Assembly: GCF_007786235.1 (NCBI RefSeq)
Contig: NZ_VNFK01000004.1
Location: 1 to 64,000 of the forward strand
Length of the DNA: 64,000 nucleotides
Source: Paenarthrobacter nitroguajacolicus
GTDB taxonomy: Bacteria > Actinomycetota > Actinomycetes > Actinomycetales > Micrococcaceae
Reading direction: 5' to 3'
Shown: positions 20,498 to 29,039 of the stretch, piece by piece
Position numbering within the stretch: the stretch's first letter is position 1
Layout: each line of letters opens with the position of its first letter
Made by a program: the position numbers and the translations under genes
Notes under the pieces: model-generated
The model's input: the letters and a program-made list of their open reading frames with translations, nothing else
The model's database searches: none
What the model was told of the DNA's origin: nothing

Positions 20498-20523
20498 TTC
20501 GCAGGGCTAATTTGCAGGGCTAA
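20485..20523 (+). repeat. Three 13-bp tandem repeats giving stops in all three frames
   Basis: Units TTTGCAGGGCTAA (20485-20497), TTCGCAGGGCTAA (20498-20510) and TTTGCAGGGCTAA (20511-20523). The first contains the natural TAA stop of the upstream gene. Because 13 is not a multiple of 3, the three TAA codons fall in the three different forward frames. Confidence 0.95.
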
Positions 20524-20566
20524 AACGTGTCACGAATCGGGTCCCACCCGCACTTTATGGGTGGCG

Positions 20567-20606
20567 GCCTCTCCGGACGCTCGGCGCATAGGGCATCCGG
20601 GGAGGC
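20567..20606 (+). terminator. Possible terminator hairpin before the VOC gene
   Basis: GCCTCTCCGGA (20567-20577) pairs with TCCGGGGAGGC (20596-20606), 11 positions with one G-U pair and an 18-base loop. It lies between the FAD oxidoreductase and the VOC gene. Confidence 0.4.
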
Positions 20607-20641
20607 AGCTGCGCCCCTGAGCCCTACACCCGAGGAGTCCC

Positions 20642-21439
20642 GTGTCCACCAAAATCTCGAGCTGGCCCGCAGCAACGCCCATGTGGGTCGATTTGGGTGT
20701 CGATGATCTGCCCGCGGCAAAGTCCTTCTACGCGGACCTCTTCGGCTGGGAATTCGTTTCCGGCGGCGAAGGCTCCGGCGAGTACCTCCTGGCGCATGTT
20801 GGCGGACGCGCCGTCGCGGGCGTGGGCCCCAAGCAGGATCCAAGGACGCCAACGGTATGGACCACGTTCCTGGCGTCGGACGATGTTGATGCCACGTCCA
20901 AGAAAGTAGTCGCGGCTGGAGGGCAGCTGATTGCTCCCCCGTTTGATGTGATGGATTCCGGCCGCATGGCATTGGCCATGGACAACGTGGGCGCGGTCTT
21001 CGGCCTTTGGCAGGCCGGCACCCACATTGGGGCGGAACGCGTCAACGAGCATGGTGCCCTGTGCTGGAACGAACTCCACACCCGTGATTACGCGGCCGCC
21101 CGCTCCTTCTACTCCGAAGTCTTCGACGTCAGCTACCAGGACGCCAGCAGTGATGGCTTCATCTACTCCATCTTCAAGCGCCCGTTGGACGGACGCGACG
21201 TGGGTGGTGTCCACCACGACTCGGATATGCCGGACGGTGTGCCGAACCATTGGCTGGCCTGGTTTGCCAGCAACGACGTTGACGCAACTGCCGCAAGGGC
21301 CCAGGACTTGGAAGCGACGCTGCTGGCGCCCATCATGGACAGCTCGTTTGGTCGCATGGCGATCGTGCAGGGGCCGCAGGGGGAAACATTCGGCATCGTC
21401 GCAACACCAAGCACTGGCGACCAAGCGGTCAGCGACTAG
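20642..21439 (+). CDS. VOC family protein with two glyoxalase-like domains
   Basis: 265 residues made of two related halves, about 1-130 and 138-258. Each begins with a W-x-ELHTRDYAAARSFYSEVF-type strand-helix (first copy WVDLGVDDLPAAKSFYADLFGW) and ends with DPxGxxFGxx-like GAVFGLWQ or GETFGIV. This is the Cfp30B/hydroxylase-like subgroup of the vicinal-oxygen-chelate fold seen across actinobacteria. The reaction is unknown. The GTG start has GAGGAG at proper spacing. Its stop is directly adjacent to that of the convergent PaaX-family gene. Confidence 0.88.
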   Translation: MSTKISSWPAATPMWVDLGVDDLPAAKSFYADLFGWEFVSGGEGSGEYLLAHVGGRAVAGVGPKQDPRTPTVWTTFLASDDVDATSKKVVAAGGQLIAPPFDVMDSGRMALAMDNVGAVFGLWQAGTHIGAERVNEHGALCWNELHTRDYAAARSFYSEVFDVSYQDASSDGFIYSIFKRPLDGRDVGGVHHDSDMPDGVPNHWLAWFASNDVDATAARAQDLEATLLAPIMDSSFGRMAIVQGPQGETFGIVATPSTGDQAVSD

Positions 21440-22324
21440 TCAGGCTGCCGCCGGGTCCAGGGCCTCAGCGATGACTTCGTGAGCGTGTGCTGCCGCAAGG
21501 GGCGCCGCCAAGCGATGTACGGCCTGGAAGGTCCTGCGAACCGCCGGGCCGTGCCACTCGGGAGGAAGGTAGTCGGTAGGCAGGTTGGGGTCCCGGTACG
21601 GGAACCTGCGCCACATGGTGAGCATCGGAATGTAATAACGGAAAGCGTCGCGCCGCAGCTCTTCGGTGGACTCAGCCACGGCAGCTTGGGGGTCGTCCCC
21701 TACCCGCTCGGTCCATTGCTGCTCCGCACCGTCGTAGAGCTCCAGGAACTCGGTGAACTGCTCATCGAGTTCCTTGAGGTCCCACCATTCAGAGATCTTG
21801 GGTCGCATGGGACCGTCAAAGACGTAGTCGCTCCGGAACAGGTCCACGAACTCAATCAGCCCGCTGGCCGTAAGGCGCTCCCGGGCTTGCTCCAACTTGT
21901 GCGCAGGAGCGATCCAAACCCCATTGGCCACGGACCCGAACCCCAGCCCCAGCAGCGCGGACCTCAGTTGGTGCCTGCGGTTCCGCATGGATTCGGGCAC
22001 CGAGAAAACGGCCAGCACCCAGGTATCCACCGGCGCAGGCTGCTCGGGAGCGAAGATCCGCCGATCTCCTTCGCGGAAGACGTCGCTGACTGACTCTGAA
22101 ATCTTGTACTTGGCGATCCCGTCCTCACGGACACTTTTCAGCACGCCCTTGGCCTTGAGCCTGGACACCGAGGACCTCACTCCCGGAGCGTCATATCCGA
22201 GTGAACCCAGCATGGAGATCAGCGCAGAGACCGGCAAAGCATCGCCCGCGTTCCGGCCATAGAGCCCGAAGATCGTGACGAGCAGCTGCTGGTGGCGCAC
22301 CGGGGGTGCCGGGACGGCGAACAT
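21440..22324 (-). CDS. PaaX-family transcriptional regulator
   Basis: About 294 residues with the PaaX layout: an N-terminal winged-helix domain (RHQQLLVTIFGLYGR, ALISMLGSLGYDAPGVRSSVSRLKAKGVL), a central domain (DTWVLAVFSVPESMRNRRHQLRSALLGLGFG) and a C-terminal PaaX_C domain (RDAFRYYIPMLTMWRRFPYRDPNLP). PaaX proteins typically respond to aryl-CoA thioesters. Two ATGs fit: 22339 without an SD, and 22324 with GAGGA 8 bases upstream, so the latter is used. It is divergent from a small membrane protein gene with the 18-bp palindrome between, and lies beside an aryl-CoA catabolic operon, so it may control either. Confidence 0.85.
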   Translation of the reverse strand: MFAVPAPPVRHQQLLVTIFGLYGRNAGDALPVSALISMLGSLGYDAPGVRSSVSRLKAKGVLKSVREDGIAKYKISESVSDVFREGDRRIFAPEQPAPVDTWVLAVFSVPESMRNRRHQLRSALLGLGFGSVANGVWIAPAHKLEQARERLTASGLIEFVDLFRSDYVFDGPMRPKISEWWDLKELDEQFTEFLELYDGAEQQWTERVGDDPQAAVAESTEELRRDAFRYYIPMLTMWRRFPYRDPNLPTDYLPPEWHGPAVRRTFQAVHRLAAPLAAAHAHEVIAEALDPAAA

Positions 22325-22431
22325 CGAAAGGGTCCTCATTTCCGCGCCGCAGTTCAGGCGCCAGTTCAGTTCATCATAGGCGTGGGAGCAGCGCCGCCAG
22401 CTCAACCTCAGGCCTCGAACTGGCAAGGCTA

Positions 22432-22449
22432 TAGTAAGGATGCTTACTA
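22432..22449. promoter_or_regulatory. 18-bp palindrome, copy 3 (TAGTAAG-GATG-CTTACTA)
   Basis: Perfect 7+7 inverted repeat with a 4-base spacer; one more base pair on each side (22431-22450) also matches. It lies about 78 bases before the membrane protein gene and 107 bases before the PaaX-family gene. Confidence 0.7.
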
Positions 22450-22527
22450 TGGGGGAACACTTGAACTCCGCAACAGGACCAAGCAGCCACATCAGGTACT
22501 TTCCACATCAACGATAGGAAGCACATC

Positions 22528-23061
22528 ATGGCAGGAAATCTTGTAGCCCGTTCCATCCACGACCTCACCGCTGCAGCGTGGTTTGGCGGCTCATTGATGG
22601 GGGCTATCGGGCTCAACGGAGCAGCCGCGGAAGCCAAGGACCCCACCGAACGCACCCGCTTGTCCAGCAAGGGCTGGGGCAAATGGGGTCCGATCCAGAC
22701 CGCAGCCTTCGCAGGCCACCTCGCCTCCGACCTCGCCATCGCCTGGGAGAACAAGGGGCGTATCGCCAAGCAGGACAACGTAGCCGCCAACACCGTCTAC
22801 AAGACTGTGGTGACCCTGGCAGGAGCTGCGGTGACCCTGTACGCAGGCATCGTGGGCAAGAAGGTTGACGAACTCTCCGGCGAAGGCGCCGAAGGAGCCA
22901 CGGAACCGCGCGCAGGCGCCTCCGATGAGCTGAAGTCCGCACAGACCCAACTGAAGGCCCTTCAGTGGGCTATTCCCGCCTTCGCCGCCTGGGTCATCAT
23001 TCTCGGTGCCAAGCACGGAGAGATGCAGCGCCCCAAGAACATCCTGAAGGGGCTGCGCTAA
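22528..23061 (+). CDS. Small conserved membrane protein of unknown function
   Basis: 177 residues with three or four moderately hydrophobic helices (about residues 10-30, 50-70, 88-108 and 146-164) and a charged loop in between (GKKVDELSGEGAEGATEPR). SD AGGAAG lies 6 bases before the ATG. I do not recognise a named family. It is preceded by the best copy of the 18-bp palindrome and followed by a bidirectional hairpin, so it is a single-gene unit, divergent from a PaaX-type regulator that may control it. Confidence 0.75.
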   Translation: MAGNLVARSIHDLTAAAWFGGSLMGAIGLNGAAAEAKDPTERTRLSSKGWGKWGPIQTAAFAGHLASDLAIAWENKGRIAKQDNVAANTVYKTVVTLAGAAVTLYAGIVGKKVDELSGEGAEGATEPRAGASDELKSAQTQLKALQWAIPAFAAWVIILGAKHGEMQRPKNILKGLR

Positions 23062-23075
23062 CCACGTCGGGATGA

Positions 23076-23116
23076 CAGTTAATGACAATCCCGGAGTTCT
23101 CCATTGTCATTAACTG
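23076..23116. terminator. Bidirectional terminator between convergent genes
   Basis: Perfect 14-bp stem (CAGTTAATGACAAT at 23076-23089, complement at 23103-23116) with a 13-base loop, 14 bases past one stop and 13 bases past the other. Confidence 0.8.
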
Positions 23117-23129
23117 CCACCTCGCGGGA

Positions 23130-23537
23130 CTACTCGCGGACCGGCACTCCCTGGATCGCCCGGACGAAATGCTCCGGCCAGGGCTGCGCGGCAGTGGTTC
23201 CGTTGGGAACGTGCACCGTGGTGACCGTACCGAAAGCGGCGACCTCGCCGCCGTCGGACATTACCTCGAAGGCCATGGTCAGCGAGGTCCGGCCGAGCGC
23301 ATGAATCTTCACCGTTGCGGTGATGCGCTGGCCGAACCACAGCTTGGCCTTGTAATTGATGACTTGCTGGACGCGGGGAGCGCTGGGGAAATAGTCCGGC
23401 AACTCCAGCTTCCGGAACAACTCGGCTTCCGCAGCTTCAACCCAGCGCAGGATGGCTGAGTTGTGCTGGTGTCCGGAGGCGTCGGTGTCCACCCATTCCA
23501 CCGTGCGCTGGATGCTCGCCTCCGGAAACCTGTCCAC
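23130..23537 (-). CDS. Hotdog-fold acyl-CoA thioesterase (4HBT type)
   Basis: 135 residues with the 4-hydroxybenzoyl-CoA-thioesterase-type core (VEWVDTDASGHQHNSAILRWVEAAEAEL), in which Asp19-like DTDASGHxxN aligns with the catalytic DxxGHVNN region. The GTG at 23537 has AGGAG overlapping the stop of the upstream transporter gene, so it is the last gene of the aromatic-acid operon. It could release a free aromatic acid from the CoA thioester made by the ligase, either as product release (gentisyl-CoA to gentisate) or as rescue of stalled CoA. Substrate inferred from context. Confidence 0.85.
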   Translation of the reverse strand: MDRFPEASIQRTVEWVDTDASGHQHNSAILRWVEAAEAELFRKLELPDYFPSAPRVQQVINYKAKLWFGQRITATVKIHALGRTSLTMAFEVMSDGGEVAAFGTVTTVHVPNGTTAAQPWPEHFVRAIQGVPVRE

Positions 23538-23544
23538 GGTTCTC

Positions 23545-24906
23545 CTAGCGGGCGCCCACGGCGGCGTCGTCCGGGTCAACGTCGACGGCGGCGACTGGCA
23601 CCTCGGGCTGGGGCTTGGGAATCATCGCCACCGCACCGGCTGCCAGTACCGCGATGCCTGCGAAGATGGCGAAATTCGCTTCGAAGGGCAACTTGGAGCC
23701 GGCAATCCAGCCACCGATCAAGGGCCCAGAGATGGCACCCAAGCGGGCGAAGCTCAAAGCCCAACCTGTCGCCGTACCGCGGACCTTGGCCGGGTAGTAG
23801 TCGGCGATGTAACCGGTCAGTACCAGCGAGGTGGAGATGGAGCCGACACCCGCGAAGGCCACGAACAGCAGGTTGACCACCATGGTGTTGGGGAACACCA
23901 ACAGCATGATGCCCAGGCCGCCAAGGATGTAGAACACCACCAGGATGAGCTTCTTGCCGTACTTGTCAGCCGCGCGGCCCAGTAGCAGGCCACCGATGGC
24001 CGATGCCAGGCTGAAGACCAACAGGAACGTGAGGGACGAGCCGAGGTCGTAGCCGGCCTTCTTCATGATGCTCGGCAGCCAGGTGTTCAAGCCGTAGACC
24101 AGCACCAGGCCGCAGAACAGTGAGATCCAGAAGAACACTGTGGAACGCAGGTACTTCCGCGAGAACATGGTGGTGATGGTCTTCCACCAGGGATCCACGG
24201 GACCGCCCTGGGCCACGAGTGCCACGGGTACCACCGGACGGTAGTCGGCAATCTGCAGCTTCGCGGCCAGCGCCTTGGCCTCGGACCTCCGCCCCTTGGA
24301 CTCCAGATACTCGAGGGATTCCGGGAGGAACTTCCAGATGATCGGAATCAGCACCACCGGCGCAGCACCGATCGCGATCACGGCCCGCCATCCACCGAGG
24401 GGCAGCACAAACAATGCAGCCAAGGCCGCGGCAACAATGCCCAGCGAATAGCCGGAGTACATGAGTCCGTAGTTGTAGGACCGCTTGTTCGGAGCCGAGT
24501 ACTCGATGGTCAAGGCCGCTGCCACGGGGATGACACCGCCCATGCCCAGGCCTCCGATCAGCCGGAAGATGCCGAACAGCTCCGGGGTGGGTGCCCACGC
24601 TGCGCCTGCCTGGGTGAGCGTAAAGATCACCATGGAGGCCAGGAGCATCTTCTTGCGACCCACGAGGTCGCTGAGGGTGCCTATGAACAGGGCTCCGATA
24701 AGCATGCCGATCAAGGCATATGAGCCCAGGCCACCCAAAGCCAATGGGCTGAGGTTCCATTCCTTGTACTCGGCAAGAGCAGGGAGGATGGCCCCGAGTA
24801 CGCCGACGTCATACCCTTCGGCGAGGATAGCGAGCCAGCAGCAGAACAACACCAATCCGGTGGTCTTCTTGGGCACGTTCCAGTCGTTGACCGGTGCGGT
24901 GGCCAT
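23545..24906 (-). CDS. Aromatic acid:H+ symporter (AAHS family MFS)
   Basis: 453 residues and twelve membrane helices. The N-terminal stretch LAILAEGYDVGVLGAILPAL contains the GYD motif typical of PcaK/BenK-like AAHS transporters, followed by GTLSDLVGRKKMLLAS and, in the second half, LLGRAADKYGKKLILV. The ATG at 24906 lies 2 bases after the stop of the monooxygenase gene (TAG-CC-ATG), so the two are coupled. Placed inside the CoA-ligase/monooxygenase operon, it most likely imports the aromatic acid that enters that pathway. Confidence 0.9.
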   Translation of the reverse strand: MATAPVNDWNVPKKTTGLVLFCCWLAILAEGYDVGVLGAILPALAEYKEWNLSPLALGGLGSYALIGMLIGALFIGTLSDLVGRKKMLLASMVIFTLTQAGAAWAPTPELFGIFRLIGGLGMGGVIPVAAALTIEYSAPNKRSYNYGLMYSGYSLGIVAAALAALFVLPLGGWRAVIAIGAAPVVLIPIIWKFLPESLEYLESKGRRSEAKALAAKLQIADYRPVVPVALVAQGGPVDPWWKTITTMFSRKYLRSTVFFWISLFCGLVLVYGLNTWLPSIMKKAGYDLGSSLTFLLVFSLASAIGGLLLGRAADKYGKKLILVVFYILGGLGIMLLVFPNTMVVNLLFVAFAGVGSISTSLVLTGYIADYYPAKVRGTATGWALSFARLGAISGPLIGGWIAGSKLPFEANFAIFAGIAVLAAGAVAMIPKPQPEVPVAAVDVDPDDAAVGAR

Positions 24907-24908
24907 GG

Positions 24909-27299
24909 CTACTTCACCAGAACCGATGCAGCGGCGGACGCGGGGGTCCAGCGAAGGTGGGTGTTGGCCTCTTCGATGTCCGCTTCCTTCAGCAAGGACA
25001 GGCGGGGCCGGACGGCGTCTGTGCGCGAGCTCGGCGGTTTGCGGCGTCCCGCGCGGAATTGTGGGATCCATTCAGCGCCCGGTCCCTGGTACTCCTGTTC
25101 AGCAGCAGCGTGAAGGGTCCATTGGGGATCGTAGAGGTGCGTACGGCCCAGCGCGATAAGGTCTGCACGGCCAGCGAGCAGGATCGAATTTACGTCGTCG
25201 TAGCTGGAGATGGCGCCGACGGCGATCACCGCTACGCCTGCCGGAGCGGCAACTTCCTGACGGATACGGTCGGCAAACGGAGTCTGGTAGCTGCGTCCGA
25301 ACGCTGGCTTTTCTTCCTTGGCCACCTGGCCGGTGGAGATATCCAGGCCGGCTGCACCGTGCTCAACAAATGCCTTGGCAATCGTCACCGAATCGTCGGA
25401 GGTGTTTCCACCCTCGATCCAGTCGGTCGCGGAGATGCGCACCGTCACTGGCTTGCTGGCAGGCCATGCCGCGCGAACGGCGTCGAACACTTCCAACGGG
25501 AACCGCAGCCGGTTCTCCAAGCTGCCGCCGTATTCGTCGGTCCGCTTGTTGGACACCGGCGAGAGGAAGGAGGACAGCAGGTAGCCGTGGGCCGCATGGA
25601 TCTCCAGGAGGTCGAACCCTGCCTGCTCGGCGCGGACGGTCGAGACAACGAACTCCGCCGTGATGGCGTCCATGCCGGCGCGATCCAGCTCCACGGGCGT
25701 CTGGTTCTCCGGGCTGTACGGCAAGGCGGAGGGCCCAACTGCGGTCCAATTTCCGGACTCGAGTGGCTGGTCGATGCCTTCCCACATGAGCTTGGTGGAA
25801 CCCTTGCGGCCGGAGTGGCCCAACTGAGCACCGATCTTGGCGGTGGAACTGCTGTGGACGAAGTCCACGATTTCCTTCCAGCTGTCGCGCTGCTCGTCGT
25901 TGTAGAGGCCGCTGCAGCCGGGCGTGATACGGCCCGCTTCGGAAACGCAGACCATTTCAGTCATCACCAGGCCGGCACCGCCCAGGGCCTTGGAGCCCAG
26001 GTGGACCTTGTGGAAGTCGCCCGGCACGCCATCGACGGCGGAGTACATGTCCATCGGGGAGACCACGATCCGGTTCTTCAGCTCCAGCCCACCGACGCGG
26101 AATGGCTGGAACATGGCAGGCGCCGTTGCCGCGAGGCCTTGGGACGCCGCAAAGTTCCGGTCCACGGCGTCGGCGAATTCGGGATCGCGGAGGCGGAGGT
26201 TCTCCTGCGTGATGCGGCGGCTACGGGTGAGCAGGTTGAACGCGAACTGCGTAGGGTCCTGATCCTTGTACTGGCCAATGCGCTCGAACCATTCCAGCGA
26301 GGCCTGGGCGGCGCGCTGCGTGGAAGCCACCACCGGCCGGCGCTCGGCCTCGTATGCCGCCAGCGCGGATTCGATATCCGGGTGCTCGTGCAGGCAGGCG
26401 GCAAGGGCCAGGGAGTCCTCCATAGCCAGCTTGGTACCGGAACCGATGGAGAAGTGGGCCGTGTGGGCGGCGTCGCCCAGCAGCACCACGTTGTTATGGC
26501 GCCAGCTCTCGTTGCGAACCGTGGTGAAGTTGATCCACTTGGAGTTATTGGTCAGGACCTCGTACCCGTCCAGCTCCTCGGCGAAAATCTCGCGGATCTT
26601 GGCGATGGACTTTTCGTCGGAAACGCCCGGAGGGAAGACCTCGTTGGCGGTCTCGTCGAAGCCGGCCGCGTGCCACACATCCTGGTGCATTTCCACGATG
26701 AACGTGGATCCCTCATCCGAGTACGGGTAACCGTGGATCTGCATGACGCCCCACTCGGTTTCCTTCACGAAGAACTTGAAGGCCTCGAACACCTGGTCCG
26801 TGCCGAGCCACATGAATTTGTTGGAGCGCGGGTCAAGGCTTGGCTTGAAAGACTCGGCGTACGTGGCGCGAATCTGGGAGTTGATTCCGTCCGCGGCGAG
26901 CACCAGATCGTAGTTGGCTTCGAGTTCTTCGATGGCCGGGGCAAGGGTGCTGAACCGCACGTCAACGTTCAGCTCGATGCAGCGGCGTTGCAGCAGTTCC
27001 AGCAGTTCCTTGCGGCTCATGGCAGCGAAGCCCTGGCCGCCGACAGTGATCATCTGGTCCTGGAAGTGGATGTCGATATCGGACCAGCGGGCAAAACGGC
27101 GGCTCATGTACTCGGCCACCACGGGGTCTGCGTTCCCGATGCCGCCCAGCGTCTCATCGGAAAACACGACGCCGAAGCCAAAGGTGTCGCTGGCAGCGTT
27201 GCGTTCCCAGAGGGTGATGTCATGTGACGGGTCCAGCTGCTTCATCAGTGCTGCGAAGTACAGGCCACCCGGGCCGCCTCCAACGATTGCGATCTTCAT
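24909..27299 (-). CDS. Fused flavin monooxygenase-Old Yellow Enzyme (salicylyl-CoA 5-hydroxylase/2-aminobenzoyl-CoA monooxygenase-reductase type)
   Basis: 796 residues with two enzymes in one chain. Residues 1-395 are a class A flavin monooxygenase (IAIVGGGPGGLYFAALMKQ at the N-terminus, LLGDAAHTAHFSIGSGTK at about 270-290). Residues 400-790 are an NADH:flavin oxidoreductase of the Old Yellow Enzyme type (FQPFRVGGLELKNRIVVSPM, IHAAHGYLLSSFLSP). This fusion is known from SdgC-type salicylyl-CoA 5-hydroxylase and from 2-aminobenzoyl-CoA monooxygenase/reductase; sequence alone does not separate them. AAGGAG precedes the ATG. It lies 14 bases after the CoA ligase gene, which would make its substrate. 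Confidence 0.93.
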   Translation of the reverse strand: MKIAIVGGGPGGLYFAALMKQLDPSHDITLWERNAASDTFGFGVVFSDETLGGIGNADPVVAEYMSRRFARWSDIDIHFQDQMITVGGQGFAAMSRKELLELLQRRCIELNVDVRFSTLAPAIEELEANYDLVLAADGINSQIRATYAESFKPSLDPRSNKFMWLGTDQVFEAFKFFVKETEWGVMQIHGYPYSDEGSTFIVEMHQDVWHAAGFDETANEVFPPGVSDEKSIAKIREIFAEELDGYEVLTNNSKWINFTTVRNESWRHNNVVLLGDAAHTAHFSIGSGTKLAMEDSLALAACLHEHPDIESALAAYEAERRPVVASTQRAAQASLEWFERIGQYKDQDPTQFAFNLLTRSRRITQENLRLRDPEFADAVDRNFAASQGLAATAPAMFQPFRVGGLELKNRIVVSPMDMYSAVDGVPGDFHKVHLGSKALGGAGLVMTEMVCVSEAGRITPGCSGLYNDEQRDSWKEIVDFVHSSSTAKIGAQLGHSGRKGSTKLMWEGIDQPLESGNWTAVGPSALPYSPENQTPVELDRAGMDAITAEFVVSTVRAEQAGFDLLEIHAAHGYLLSSFLSPVSNKRTDEYGGSLENRLRFPLEVFDAVRAAWPASKPVTVRISATDWIEGGNTSDDSVTIAKAFVEHGAAGLDISTGQVAKEEKPAFGRSYQTPFADRIRQEVAAPAGVAVIAVGAISSYDDVNSILLAGRADLIALGRTHLYDPQWTLHAAAEQEYQGPGAEWIPQFRAGRRKPPSSRTDAVRPRLSLLKEADIEEANTHLRWTPASAAASVLVK

Positions 27300-27313
27300 G
27301 GTGATGCTCCTTT

Positions 27314-28993
27314 TCAGGCCTGGCTCTGGCCGGCAGGGGTAAGTTGTGGGGTCTGGCTCGCGCTGCCGGCGTCCTGTGCAAGGACTCCGTCGCGGAGCTT
27401 GAAGTGCTGGAGCTTGCCGCTGGGATTGCGGGGCAGCCCTGTGACGAAGCGGACATCGCGGGGGTATTTGTAGGGGGCGATGGTGTGCTTCACGAAGTCC
27501 TGGATTTCCTTGCGCTTGGCGGCGTCGCCGGTGACGCCCTCGCGCAGGACGATGAACGCGCACACGATGCTGCCGCGCTGCTCATCCGGGATTCCGATGA
27601 CCGCGTTCTCCACCACGTCCGGGTGCTGGTCGATGGCCGCTTCAACCTCCGGCCCACCGATGTTGTAGCCGGAGGAGACGATCATGTTGTCCGAGCGGGC
27701 CTGGTAGGTGAAGTACCCGTCCGCGTCCATGGCGAACGTGTCACCGGTGACGTTCCACCCGTTGACCACGTAGTTCGCCTGCCGGGGATCGTCGAGGTAG
27801 CGGCACCCGGTGGGGCCGATGACTGCCAGGCGGCCGATGTTTCCCGGGCCGAGTTCGTTGCCGTCGGCATCCAGGATGGTGGCCCTGAAGCCGGGCACGG
27901 CTCGTCCGGTGGTTCCGGGGCGGATGTGCTCCCCGGCGGCGGAAATGAAGACGTGCAGCATCTCGGTGGCACCGATTCCGTTGACCAGCCGCAGGCCCGT
28001 GGCCTCCCGGACCGCTTCCCAGGTTTCCTTGGAGAGGTGCTCGCCCGCCGAAACGGCGATGCGCAGGCCGCGCAGGAGGTCCCCGCGGTTCTCCTTGAGG
28101 ATGGCCCGGTACGCCGTGGGCGCGGTGAAGAGGATGCTGGCTCCCGCGGTCGAGGCGTTTTCCGCGAGTTCCACGGGCCCGGCCTTTTCGGTCAAGAGCG
28201 ACGACGCACCGAACCGCAGCGGGAAGACCACCAGTCCCCCAAGCCCAAAAGTGAACGCAAGCGGCGGTGAACCGGCAAACACGTCATCGGCCGTGGGCTC
28301 CAGGACGTAACGGGCAAAGGTATCGGCGTTGGCCAGGATGTCGCGATGGAAATGCATGGTCACCTTGGGCACGCCGGTGGTGCCCGACGTCGGACCCAGC
28401 AGGGCAACGTCGTCCGCGGAGGTGTCCACGGCAGTGAACACCCCGCTCTTGCGCCCGCAGCGGAAGGTGAGGTCGCCGTCGTCGTCCGCTCCATACGAGA
28501 GGACCGTGACGGCATCCCCGGCGGCGACCGCGAGCTCGTCCACGAAGCGGTGGTCGGAAATCGCCACCACCGGTTTGGTGAGCTGGATCAGGGTGGAGAC
28601 CTCGCTGGAACGCAGCATGGGCATGGTGGTCACCACCACCGCACCGGCTTTCAGCACACCAAGCCAGGCAGCGACGATCCACGGGTTGTTGGGACCGCGA
28701 AGCAGCACACGGTTGCCGGGTACAACACCGAGGTCTTCGGTGAGGACCTGGGCTACCTGGTTGGAGCGGGTTTGCAGCTCGCCGTAGGTCCAGACAACGC
28801 CGTCTGGAGTACGGAGGGCGGGGCGGTCAGCGCCGTACTGTTCGACAGCGTCGTCGATCAGCACCGCGGCAGCGTTGAGCCGCTCCGGGTAGTGGAGTTC
28901 GGGAAGGGTGAATTCAAGCGCCGGCCAGGTATCGGCGGGCGGCAGGTGGTCGCGGGTGAACGTGTCCACGTGGGCCGATGGCAACATGCTCAT
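27314..28993 (-). CDS. Aryl-CoA ligase (benzoate/2-aminobenzoate/salicylate-CoA ligase type)
   Basis: 559-residue AMP-forming acyl-CoA synthetase. The P-loop-like A3 motif is LLGPTSGTTGVPKVTMH, the A5 region is NGIGATEMLHVF, A7 is YFTYQARSDNMI, and the C-terminal catalytic Lys is in RNPSGKLQHFKLR. The LRTPDGVVWTYGELQ opening and GATEMLHVFIS match the benzoate-CoA ligase branch, including 2-aminobenzoate-CoA ligase. AAAGGAA precedes the ATG. It activates the imported acid for the downstream fused monooxygenase. Confidence 0.92.
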   Translation of the reverse strand: MSMLPSAHVDTFTRDHLPPADTWPALEFTLPELHYPERLNAAAVLIDDAVEQYGADRPALRTPDGVVWTYGELQTRSNQVAQVLTEDLGVVPGNRVLLRGPNNPWIVAAWLGVLKAGAVVVTTMPMLRSSEVSTLIQLTKPVVAISDHRFVDELAVAAGDAVTVLSYGADDDGDLTFRCGRKSGVFTAVDTSADDVALLGPTSGTTGVPKVTMHFHRDILANADTFARYVLEPTADDVFAGSPPLAFTFGLGGLVVFPLRFGASSLLTEKAGPVELAENASTAGASILFTAPTAYRAILKENRGDLLRGLRIAVSAGEHLSKETWEAVREATGLRLVNGIGATEMLHVFISAAGEHIRPGTTGRAVPGFRATILDADGNELGPGNIGRLAVIGPTGCRYLDDPRQANYVVNGWNVTGDTFAMDADGYFTYQARSDNMIVSSGYNIGGPEVEAAIDQHPDVVENAVIGIPDEQRGSIVCAFIVLREGVTGDAAKRKEIQDFVKHTIAPYKYPRDVRFVTGLPRNPSGKLQHFKLRDGVLAQDAGSASQTPQLTPAGQSQA

Positions 28994-29039
28994 GGCCGTT
29001 CCTTTCAGTGGTGCGTCGTTGAAGCTGAAGAATGGTGTT

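Noticed and set aside
22528..23061. Assigning the small membrane protein to a named DUF
   Set aside because: The sequence did not match any family I can recall with confidence, so it is left unnamed.
24894..27227. Open frame of 777 codons on the plus strand, antisense to the fused monooxygenase
   Set aside because: It is a high-GC shadow: the opposite strand encodes a clear two-domain flavoenzyme, while this frame has low-complexity Gly/Arg/Val/His composition and no known motif.
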